From positions 1-5,302 of the forward strand of contig JAITBO010000099.1 of NCBI GenBank assembly GCA_031283505.1: a stretch of DNA of 5,302 nt, written 5' to 3'. Below are positions 1 through 5,302 of the stretch, in pieces (positions within the stretch are counted from its first letter, which is position 1; every line of letters starts with the position of its first letter). Both the position numbers and the translations under genes were made by a program. This DNA is from Treponema sp. GTDB taxonomy: Bacteria > Spirochaetota > Spirochaetia > Treponematales > Breznakiellaceae. The notes under the pieces are model-generated. The model did not search any database, was not told where the DNA came from, and saw only the letters and a list, made by a program, of their open reading frames with translations.

Positions 1-70
1 TTGCGGAAATTTTGTACAACTGAAAATTTTAAGAATTTTGACCAATTTCGGCTATTTTGGGCCAAATTTT

Positions 71-104
71 CCATAAAATTCATGATTTTTTATATAATTT
101 ATGG
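71..104. repeat. Imperfect inverted repeat, CCATAAAATT / AATTTATGG
   Basis: The arms at 71-80 and 96-104 are complementary over nine base pairs if one A is bulged. They are separated by 15 bases rich in T. As RNA this would be an A/U-dominated stem of modest stability. It could be a processing or stabilising hairpin, or chance in AT-rich sequence. No family assignment is possible. Confidence 0.35.
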
Positions 105-140
105 CTGAATAGTTACGAAAAAATTAAGATTTGTAACCCA

Positions 141-168
141 AAAAACCCCGTGTATCTCCGTGGTTTTT
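141..168 (-). terminator. Weak candidate terminator or dispersed-repeat fragment (A5CC ... GGT5)
   Basis: The arms AAAAACC (141-147) and GGTTTTT (162-168) are perfectly complementary and enclose 14 bases. Read on the minus strand, the direction of the operon, the 3' arm ends in a run of six T, which is the layout of an intrinsic terminator. However, the stem has only two G:C pairs and the loop is long, so it would be weak. The enclosed part holds CCGTG twice (148-152 and 158-162) with a 10-base period. The site lies about 120 bases past the last stop codon. Terminator function is an inference. Confidence 0.3.
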
Positions 169-272
169 CTTCTTAAACTGCCTGTTTTAGACACAAAACA
201 ATATAAGAATAAAAATTTTTCCTTATCTATATGCTTTGCGGTAATTGATATATTGGTACATTTAGTCTTGAC

Positions 273-285
273 AACCTATTAGGTT
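273..285. repeat. Short palindrome AACCTA-T-TAGGTT
   Basis: A perfect 13-base odd palindrome ends four bases short of the stop codon of the secreted-protein gene. It directly overlaps a TTGACA hexamer (268-273, plus strand). A protein-binding operator is conceivable, but there is no matching -10 element at 16-18 bases. As RNA only a four-pair stem could form. Confidence 0.3.
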
Positions 286-289
286 ATCT

Positions 290-1081
290 TTACTCAATGC
301 TCTCCCCGGTCCGTATCCCGTCGCCAATCCACCCGATGATCACTTCAAGCCGTTTTTTGATGGCTGAGGAAATATCGATCTTGGAAGCGACGAAATCTGA
401 AACATCGGCGCCGGACACGCTGTAGATCAGGACACCTTCGTCCAAGGGTTCAATGTAAAGATGGGCAATAAACTTGTTTTCCCGTATAGCCGGGATAAAG
501 AGATAGGTCAGGCTCCTGAAATTGGTCAAGCTGAAGGTGAGGCCGTATTGATCCACGGAAATATCCGCCCGGTAATAGGAATTCCCGAAATTAGCGTCTT
601 TGAGGCGTAAATACATGGTTTCCTGTTGGGGAACCGATGAAGCGGCGGGAGGATCCGGAATGGCGGAGGCCCTTTTCGGGCTTTCAAGGCGGGTCGCTTC
701 CTCAAACAGGGGGATGTTTTTGTCCCTGGTAGCCGAATGGTACAGACGACCTTTTAATTGCCGCACTCTGCCGCAGGCGTTGTATACCGCAAGCAGGTCC
801 GGCAAATTTTCGGAAAAGGGAATGACCAGGAGGGACTCGATTAAAAAACCAGGCTGTTGCCCGGAGACGAATTTTTGAATGGCAGCGCCCGCCGGGATGG
901 AGGGGAGCAATCGCAGGGAGACCGTATCTTTTGAGGAGACAAGTTCGCCGTTTTCCGAAAATATTGTTTCCCGTTTTGCTTCATCATAATTAGGGAACAG
1001 TTCATCAAAAGAACGGCGCTGGGCGCAAACCGGCGCGGTATGAAATAAAATGACGCACAGAAAAACAAGAAAAAAGCGCAC
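290..1081 (-). CDS. Secreted protein of unknown function (263 aa, signal peptide)
   Basis: I do not recognise the family. Residues 1-20 form a classic Sec signal peptide: one Arg, a hydrophobic core (FFLVFLCVILF) and a VCA cleavage site before Gln21. The Cys at 19 is not in a lipobox, so a soluble periplasmic or surface-exposed product is more likely than a lipoprotein. The mature part shows an N-terminal segment (about 22-130), a Pro/Ala/Ser-rich linker (about 132-153), a strand-rich segment with aromatic residues (about 155-223) and a C-terminal amphipathic helix with basic residues (about 227-253). This order faintly recalls START/SRPBCC-like lipid-binding folds, but that is speculation. 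The start is GTG at 1081-1079, fused to the upstream stop as TAGTG and served by an AAGGGAG site seven bases away, so translational coupling is likely. It is the last gene of the operon, next to a phosphoglycosyltransferase, which suggests an envelope role. Confidence 0.85.
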   Translation of the reverse strand: MRFFLVFLCVILFHTAPVCAQRRSFDELFPNYDEAKRETIFSENGELVSSKDTVSLRLLPSIPAGAAIQKFVSGQQPGFLIESLLVIPFSENLPDLLAVYNACGRVRQLKGRLYHSATRDKNIPLFEEATRLESPKRASAIPDPPAASSVPQQETMYLRLKDANFGNSYYRADISVDQYGLTFSLTNFRSLTYLFIPAIRENKFIAHLYIEPLDEGVLIYSVSGADVSDFVASKIDISSAIKKRLEVIIGWIGDGIRTGESIE

Positions 1082-2520
1082 TAATACGCTCCCTTACCCT
1101 TCAGCACAATCCCGGAGGTCTTATACAGCACCCAGAAATCAAGCCAAAGGGACCAGCTTTGGAGATAATAGGTGTCGTAAACGACCCTGTCGCTGTAATC
1201 TGTATCTGACCGGCCCGACACCTGCCAAAGGCCGGTCATACCCGGTTTGACCGAAAAAATACGGCTGAAATCGTCGCCGTATTTTTTTACTTCATCTTCC
1301 GTGATCGGCCTGGGCCCCACAAGACTCATCTCTCCCTTTAAGACATTGATAATTTGGGGGAATTCATCAAAACTGGTACGGCGTAAAAACCGTCCGATAG
1401 GGGTTATCCGGGGATCGTCTTTGAGTTTATGGTTGGTCTCCCATTCCTCGCGGACATTCGGATCCTCCAGCAGTTTTTTTAACCGCTCTCCGGAATCCAT
1501 AACCATGGATCTGAATTTGTACACCCCTATAAGTTTGCCGTTAAGTCCGAGCCTGTTGTGTTTATACAAGACGGGACCCGGAGTAGTTATCTTAATAAGA
1601 AAGGCGATAAAAAGCAGAAAAGGAAGAATAATGATCCCGCCGACTATGACAATGGATAAATCGACAAGCCGCTTAATCCCCAGGTTCCAGGGCATTTTTA
1701 ACCGATGGCTGGTGGCCAGGCCCAGGATTCCGTCAAAATCACGGACAGACATCCATATATTGGTAACATCGAAGAAATCAGGGATCAGTACGCTATAGCG
1801 AAAGGATTCGATTGAATCCTTAATCAGCCGTGTGGCGTTTGTCCGTTCCAGTTTCGGCATAGCGGCAATCGCCATTTTTATATTAAACTTCCTGATAATT
1901 TCGGGTCCCAGGTTGGTATCATGAATAATGGGAATTCCCCGATAAGAGTCCCCGGAAGCGGGATCGTCATCCAGGATCAGAACCGGTACATAACCTATCC
2001 TTCTATTCAAGAGGAGCCGGTCAACGACCAGCTTTCCGATAGGACCGGCGCCAAAAATAACCGCAGGGATGCCCTTAAGCTTTAGTCTTTTTAGCATTGA
2101 GTGAGTGCAGGAACGGCATACCATTAAAACATAGAATGAAACGACAAAACTGATGATAAAAGCAACTGAAATGGCGCCGAATTCCCGGTCTTCAATATAC
2201 CGGGAAATAATGATACCTCCGTGGGCAATCAGGGAGGAAATGGTAAAATTTTTAAGCTCTTCCGCCGGGGCCAGGGATATCCCCGGATACAGATGAAATA
2301 TTTGAAAAATGATGATGAATATAGGAAGGTACGGCCAATAAGTGACGAAAGATTTGAAGTTAATGGCCGATAAATCATAAAGGTTAACCAGGAAGAATCC
2401 CGCGCCAAATGAGAACATAACCCCAAGCAGATCCGATATGCCCAGAATAACCGTGATTGATGCTGAAGATGTATGTCTATACCTGGCCCGGTACCAAATA
2501 TTAAATTCGTTGAAGGTCAT
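1081..2520 (-). CDS. wbaP: Undecaprenyl-phosphate sugar-1-phosphate transferase, WbaP family
   Basis: An integral inner-membrane enzyme that transfers a sugar-1-phosphate from a UDP-sugar to undecaprenyl phosphate, starting a lipid-linked glycan. Numbering is from the ATG at 2520 (479 aa). Four hydrophobic segments lie at about 22-49, 60-76, 93-106 and 116-134. A soluble domain with GAGPIG (157-162) follows. The C-terminal catalytic domain has a membrane helix (about 285-310), KFRSM (335-339), DPRIT (369-373), the Asp385-Glu386 dyad in SFDEFPQ, GPRP (402-405) and PGMTGLWQVSGR (426-437). The C-terminus, with a WSLWLD motif and a final GAY, is typical of WbaP rather than WcaJ. The sugar (galactose in Salmonella WbaP) cannot be read from sequence. 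The ATG gives a length like the roughly 476 aa of Salmonella WbaP. A TTG at 2574, three bases after the upstream stop, would add 18 residues. Neither start has a good Shine-Dalgarno site. Its TAG stop shares a base with the next gene's GTG. Confidence 0.93.
   Translation of the reverse strand: MTFNEFNIWYRARYRHTSSASITVILGISDLLGVMFSFGAGFFLVNLYDLSAINFKSFVTYWPYLPIFIIIFQIFHLYPGISLAPAEELKNFTISSLIAHGGIIISRYIEDREFGAISVAFIISFVVSFYVLMVCRSCTHSMLKRLKLKGIPAVIFGAGPIGKLVVDRLLLNRRIGYVPVLILDDDPASGDSYRGIPIIHDTNLGPEIIRKFNIKMAIAAMPKLERTNATRLIKDSIESFRYSVLIPDFFDVTNIWMSVRDFDGILGLATSHRLKMPWNLGIKRLVDLSIVIVGGIIILPFLLFIAFLIKITTPGPVLYKHNRLGLNGKLIGVYKFRSMVMDSGERLKKLLEDPNVREEWETNHKLKDDPRITPIGRFLRRTSFDEFPQIINVLKGEMSLVGPRPITEDEVKKYGDDFSRIFSVKPGMTGLWQVSGRSDTDYSDRVVYDTYYLQSWSLWLDFWVLYKTSGIVLKGKGAY
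1089..1095 (-). promoter_or_regulatory. Ribosome binding site for the GTG start at 1081
   Basis: AAGGGAG on the minus strand, seven bases before the GTG, is a near-ideal Shine-Dalgarno site. It lies inside the last codons of the wbaP-like gene and decides in favour of the GTG start, since no nearby in-frame ATG would retain the full signal peptide. Confidence 0.75.
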
Positions 2521-2577
2521 ATAAATATAATGATAGAAATCTCTTTTTTTTACAAGATTCGGGCAAGCGTACAATCT

Positions 2578-3858
2578 TCACGACTGTATGCCCAGCTTAC
2601 GCCTGCGCCTGTTCGAACGCGTTCCAAGGGAAGAACGATAGATTTGTTCCAGTTTTTCCGTCATGGTTTCTATGGTCCATCCCTGGGCATGACGTTTCGC
2701 CTCCACAACTTTACACCGGTATAATTCATCGTCTTCCAAAAGATTAAACACCCTCTCTATGAATTCCCGGGGGTCGTTTTTAACCATAAAACCGCCGTTA
2801 TCCCCATTCATCACCTGGATGGTGCCCATGGCGCCAATCGCCACCACCGGCGTACCGGACAACATAGCCTCAATGGTTACAAGCCCCTGGGTCTCCGTTA
2901 AAGAAGGGAAAACAAAAATGTCGGACATACCGTAGATCAAAGCCAGGTCTTCCCGGGCGACATAACCGGTAAAAACACAATAATCCTGAATCCCAAGCCG
3001 CTCGCATTCTTCCGTATAGAAGTACAGATCAGGTCCGTTGCCGACGAACAAGAAGACAACTTCCGGATGTTTCGCGGTGATTTCCGGCCCTATTTTCAAC
3101 AAAAAATCTATATTTTTCTCTTTGGCTATACGGCCCGCAAACAACAATATTCTCTTAGCGGCAAGCTTGGGATATTTTTCAGTCAGTATGGCCCGGAATT
3201 GGGCTGTTTCGGAAGCTCTATGACTGAATACCCGGGGATCTATTCCTGTCGGCAGCAGGTATGTTTGCTTTTTTACTTTGTATTTTCTGACTACATCCTG
3301 AATCTGCAGGGTAGGTACGATGATTACATCAGCCCGCCTCAGAATGTTTTTATGAATCCCCCGTATGATTGCACGCAGCAGAAAGGTCGGAACCAGGGGA
3401 ATATAGTTTGCCGCATAATCTTCCCACAAGGTATGAAACGTATAGATGACCGGCAGACGGTGAAGCTTTGCGTACTGAAAACCGAATTCGGCAATGACAA
3501 ATTCGGTATTTATATGGATGATGTCAGGATTAAACGCTTCAATCTGTCTGGAAACCCAGAACCATTTGCTGAATTTCGCTATCCGGTCTTCCTTGGAAAT
3601 GATAAACGGAAGGGAAGGCACCCGGATGACCAGGGGCTCTTCTTGTTTCTCGTGTGCCGGATCCTCCTTTAAGCTGCTTTTCCCGGAAGTTATCCGTTCG
3701 GCTTCTTCGGATTCAGGATAATGGGAACAGATGATCATGACTTCATTTCCGGAACGCACCAGGGCATGGGAAAAAGAATCCACCGAAACGGTAACGCCGT
3801 TTATGCGGGGCCAATAGGCGTCGGTAAACATTACTATCTTCATATTATTTGGCGGCAC
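2578..3858 (-). CDS. GT4 family glycosyltransferase, diacylglycerol glucosyltransferase-like
   Basis: A retaining, GT-B fold, family 4 glycosyltransferase (426 aa) that uses an NDP-sugar, probably at the inner face of the cytoplasmic membrane. The N-terminal Rossmann domain has the INGV loop (19-22) and TFHTLWEDY (140-148). The donor domain has LPTGID (202-207), AGRIAKEKN (241-249), GNGPD (273-277) and the E-x7-E motif with Glu322 and Glu330 in a TETQGL context. The HT..EDY and TETQGL signatures resemble 1,2-diacylglycerol 3-glucosyltransferases more than ordinary polysaccharide transferases, so a glycolipid product is as plausible as a lipid-linked glycan. Residues 50-75 form a charged insertion, and the C-terminus carries a basic patch (NRRRRK, 416-421) that could contact anionic lipid. 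The GTG start overlaps the upstream stop (TAGTG) and has AAAAGG nine bases away. An ATG five codons in (3843-3841) gives the usual family start MKI, so the true start is uncertain. Confidence 0.9.
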   Translation of the reverse strand: MPPNNMKIVMFTDAYWPRINGVTVSVDSFSHALVRSGNEVMIICSHYPESEEAERITSGKSSLKEDPAHEKQEEPLVIRVPSLPFIISKEDRIAKFSKWFWVSRQIEAFNPDIIHINTEFVIAEFGFQYAKLHRLPVIYTFHTLWEDYAANYIPLVPTFLLRAIIRGIHKNILRRADVIIVPTLQIQDVVRKYKVKKQTYLLPTGIDPRVFSHRASETAQFRAILTEKYPKLAAKRILLFAGRIAKEKNIDFLLKIGPEITAKHPEVVFLFVGNGPDLYFYTEECERLGIQDYCVFTGYVAREDLALIYGMSDIFVFPSLTETQGLVTIEAMLSGTPVVAIGAMGTIQVMNGDNGGFMVKNDPREFIERVFNLLEDDELYRCKVVEAKRHAQGWTIETMTEKLEQIYRSSLGTRSNRRRRKLGIQS

Positions 3859-4862
3859 TATAAAAGGCCTTTTGCTCCGGACAGTGAGTCAAGCCATACG
3901 GGGATACCCTTGAATCCGTGAAAAAACATACTGAAATCCCGATACCAACTCATGTTGCATTCGTTGCAGGGAGGACGTATCAAATCTTTTTCCTCCATCG
4001 TGAGAATATTCCCCAGCACGTAAGGAAGCTGCATACAGGGACGCACATCAAAAAACCAGTCTACAAAAAACACATGGCGGCCGCCGTGGCAGGCGTATTT
4101 TGCGGTGGCCGGATCCTTGAGGTAATGAATAATATTCCGCATGGAGACCGGCATATTGATGATCCCGTACTTTCCTGTCTTCCTGAGCCTGATTGCGTCT
4201 TTCAGACCATGGATAACTTTTTCCCGAGACAGGCTTATCCCATCGCCTCCCAGGGGGTACACTCCTGATTTCGAGAATGTCGGATAATTCAGGGAAATGA
4301 AATCAAATCCCATGTTCCTGGCCCGGGCGCATACTTCCTCCAGCTTGTCATAATTGTCGTTCCAGATGAGAACGGAAGCCATAGTCTTGAGGGTAGTTTT
4401 TTTCGCCATTTCCATGGCTTTTGCCATCTCGTCCATGATATTGGGTATCTTGCGGGATTCGGCCATAGTAACCGGGTCCCCGGAATCAAAAGAAACGCTC
4501 AAAAGATCACACCCGGCGCCTTCCAGCCGCTTTAGAATATCGCCGCGCATCAGAAGCTGGGGGGCGGCGTTTAAAACCGCGTTGTTCATTTTTCGCCTGG
4601 TCGCAAGCTCCACAAAATCAACCACATTAGGGTGAAGGAGAGGCTCCCCGCCGGTGATGGTAAGGTGTGACACCCCGAAATCGGCAAGCCGGTTAATTGC
4701 TGCTAAGGCTTTTTCCTTATCGACAAAAACTTTGGGCTGTTGTTTCCATATATCGCAGAACGAACATTTAGCGATACAGGCGTTGGTGATCGCAAACTCC
4801 GTGAACCGCAATCTTCCCTGGAGATAGTTTTTTGTAATGTTTCTTTTCTTGCCGTATGCCAT
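3858..4862 (-). CDS. Radical SAM enzyme with extra C-terminal cysteines, substrate unknown
   Basis: A cytoplasmic radical S-adenosylmethionine enzyme (334 aa). CxxxCxxC (Cys29, Cys33, Cys36) binds the 4Fe-4S cluster that cleaves SAM, and GGEPLL (71-76) is the SAM-binding GGEP motif. TITGGEP, the SVSFDS strand (122-127) and the following strands fit the partial TIM barrel. The C-terminal part has Cys258, Cys276, Cys299 and Cys302 (spacing 17, 22, 2), similar to a shortened SPASM or twitch domain that could hold an auxiliary cluster. Its tail is aromatic and hydrophobic (about 304-325). It resembles the broad SPASM/HpnH-like group, but the reaction cannot be named. The ATG start has GAGG eight bases upstream. 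The gap to the barrel gene is 35 nt, and its TAG stop overlaps the glycosyltransferase GTG by one base, so both are probably translated together. Modification of a lipid, sugar or peptide in the envelope pathway is an inference from context only. Confidence 0.92.
   Translation of the reverse strand: MAYGKKRNITKNYLQGRLRFTEFAITNACIAKCSFCDIWKQQPKVFVDKEKALAAINRLADFGVSHLTITGGEPLLHPNVVDFVELATRRKMNNAVLNAAPQLLMRGDILKRLEGAGCDLLSVSFDSGDPVTMAESRKIPNIMDEMAKAMEMAKKTTLKTMASVLIWNDNYDKLEEVCARARNMGFDFISLNYPTFSKSGVYPLGGDGISLSREKVIHGLKDAIRLRKTGKYGIINMPVSMRNIIHYLKDPATAKYACHGGRHVFFVDWFFDVRPCMQLPYVLGNILTMEEKDLIRPPCNECNMSWYRDFSMFFHGFKGIPVWLDSLSGAKGLL
3868..3873 (-). promoter_or_regulatory. Ribosome binding site for the GTG start at 3858
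   Basis: AAAAGG on the minus strand lies nine bases before the GTG but 24 before the alternative ATG at 3843, which therefore favours the GTG. It is one half of a 12-base perfect palindrome, AAAAGGCCTTTT (3862-3873), within the last codons of the radical SAM gene. Confidence 0.45.
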
Positions 4863-4870
4863 ACAATCTG

Positions 4871-4874
4871 CCTC
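4871..4874 (-). promoter_or_regulatory. Ribosome binding site of the radical SAM gene
   Basis: GAGG on the minus strand lies eight bases before the ATG at 4862-4860, in the 35-base gap after the upstream TAA. It supports this ATG as the start. Confidence 0.6.
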
Positions 4875-4896
4875 AAACTAACTCATGTCCCATAAT

Positions 4897-4924
4897 TTTA
4901 TATAGTCTGTTTCTTTGCCGGCAA
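4897..4924 (-). promoter_or_regulatory. Possible internal sigma-70-type promoter
   Basis: On the minus strand, TTGCCG (4924-4919) and TATAAA (4902-4897) are separated by 16 bases. The -10 box matches five of six consensus positions, the -35 box only three. It would place a transcript start about 30 bases before the radical SAM ATG. It overlaps the 3' end of the barrel gene. It is an inference from motif spacing; chance occurrence is quite possible in this short AT-rich gap. Confidence 0.25.
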
Positions 4925-5302
4925 TTTTATCCGGCTTGACAGTACTATTTCAAATCCGTGTTCCGTCCTGCCGGAAAGATGTCCGGCATTAGTAACGATT
5001 CTGTATCCAGGCTGGAGAGAAAAACAGAGCCACTCATAGGGAGCCCATTTGCCGAGAACGCTAAAAGTGGAGGTATAGACCGGTGTTCCGGTGGGCGGCC
5101 TGGTGATGTCATAGACTTCGGGGGAAGGGCGGTAATTATCGCCGTCAAAAATATCGGTCCCCGACCGCTCCCCCTGGGCGGCAAAAACAAAGGAGAATAC
5201 GCAGGACCACTGCGCAAAACTGTGGTACCCTGCCCATAAAGCGCCGGCGATTGAATCCGGTCCGAAGGGCGTGCCGGTCCATGAACGGGCGGTTATTCTT
5301 TC
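4898..5302 (-). CDS. Partial: C-terminus of a probable outer-membrane beta-barrel, Wzi-like
   Basis: The frame is open without a stop from the window edge to TAA at 4900-4898, giving the last 134 residues of a larger protein whose start lies outside. The fragment contains GTPFGPDS (10-17), then long segments alternating hydrophobic or aromatic with polar residues (about 18-42, 74-101 and 114-126), typical of transmembrane beta-hairpins, with a short basic tail (KLPAKKQTI). A G.P.GPDS motif followed by barrel strands near the C-terminus recalls the capsule-assembly Wzi family of outer-membrane proteins, which help attach or assemble surface polysaccharide. That match is from memory of the family pattern and is moderate at best; another barrel family is possible. 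It does not end in the aromatic residue common in BamA substrates. It lies 35 bases before the radical SAM gene on the same strand and is probably co-transcribed with it. Confidence 0.65.
   Translation of the reverse strand, partial: ERITARSWTGTPFGPDSIAGALWAGYHSFAQWSCVFSFVFAAQGERSGTDIFDGDNYRPSPEVYDITRPPTGTPVYTSTFSVLGKWAPYEWLCFSLQPGYRIVTNAGHLSGRTEHGFEIVLSSRIKLPAKKQTI

Larger units (their letters stand above)
1..289. other. AT-rich intergenic spacer downstream of the operon
   Basis: No gene can be supported in this stretch. It is visibly much richer in A and T than the coding region to its right, with many A and T runs. It follows the TAA stop of the secreted-protein gene and therefore probably contains the operon's 3' end. 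It carries a TTTGG-G-CCAAA palindrome at 56-66, an imperfect inverted repeat at 71-104, a CCGTG direct repeat with A/T arms at 141-168, and a small palindrome at 273-285. A TATAAT hexamer sits at 93-98 on the plus strand, but it lacks a convincing -35 box at the right distance. Two open frames touch the left edge (minus-strand from an ATG at 83, plus-strand to a TGA at 106-108), but neither has gene-like support. Confidence 0.75.

Noticed and set aside
93..98. TATAAT on the plus strand as a promoter
   Set aside because: No acceptable -35 box lies 15-19 bases upstream, and such hexamers are expected by chance in this AT-rich stretch.
1..108. Open frames touching the left edge: minus strand from ATG at 83 (27 codons to the edge) and plus strand from the edge to TGA at 106-108 (35 codons)
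   Set aside because: Both are short and AT-rich, are opposite each other, and the minus-strand ATG has no Shine-Dalgarno site. One could be the end of a neighbouring gene, which only flanking sequence would show.
1247..1798. A 183-codon plus-strand open frame antisense to the WbaP-like gene
   Set aside because: The minus strand here encodes the conserved catalytic domain; the plus-strand product is rich in Ser and Arg with no motif.
3067..3672. A 201-codon plus-strand open frame antisense to the glycosyltransferase
   Set aside because: It lies wholly opposite a gene with clear GT4 motifs, has no recognisable domain and looks like low-bias shadow coding.
4917..4935. GCCGG / CCGGC hairpin near the end of the barrel gene, considered as a terminator
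   Set aside because: The stem is only five pairs, it lies before the stop codon, and the following bases on the minus strand are A-rich, not a T run.
4945..5239. Overlapping open frames of 90 and 93 codons on both strands at the right edge
   Set aside because: The third frame, minus strand and open from the edge to TAA at 4898, has beta-barrel strand patterns and correct operon spacing; the other two lack any protein-like pattern.

Overview
The window looks like part of a spirochaete chromosome, most likely a Treponema-type bacterium. This is inferred from the protein styles (a WbaP-type phosphoglycosyltransferase, a GT4 enzyme resembling diacylglycerol glucosyltransferases, a secreted protein of unknown family) and from genes of roughly even base composition beside a very AT-rich spacer. 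No rRNA, tRNA or other phylogenetic marker is present, so the assignment is tentative.

All recognisable genes lie on the minus strand, packed head to tail, so transcription runs from the right edge to the left. From 5' to 3' they are: (1) the C-terminal 134 codons of a probable outer-membrane beta-barrel resembling Wzi-type capsule-assembly proteins (4898-5302, cut by the window edge); (2) a radical SAM enzyme with a CxxxCxxC cluster and extra C-terminal cysteines (3858-4862); (3) a GT4 glycosyltransferase (2578-3858); (4) a WbaP-family polyprenyl-phosphate sugar-1-phosphate transferase (1081-2520, possibly from 2574); (5) a secreted protein of unknown function with a signal peptide (290-1081). 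Gaps are 35 nt, a 1-nt overlap, 3 or 57 nt, and a 1-nt overlap. Both overlaps are the same TAGTG stop/start fusion. This is a strong operon signature. A weak internal promoter candidate precedes the radical SAM gene.

Taken together the genes suggest a cell-envelope glycoconjugate locus. WbaP would load the first sugar phosphate onto undecaprenyl phosphate at the inner membrane, the GT4 enzyme would add a sugar to a lipid-linked or diacylglycerol acceptor, and the barrel and the secreted protein would act in the periplasm or outer membrane. The radical SAM enzyme is the unexplained member. Its substrate could be a lipid, a sugar or a peptide.

Positions 1-289 form an AT-rich spacer after the last gene. 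It holds several short inverted repeats and one CCGTG direct repeat flanked by complementary A/T arms (a weak terminator candidate), but no gene I can support. I found no mobile element, CRISPR array, RNA gene or phage signal.
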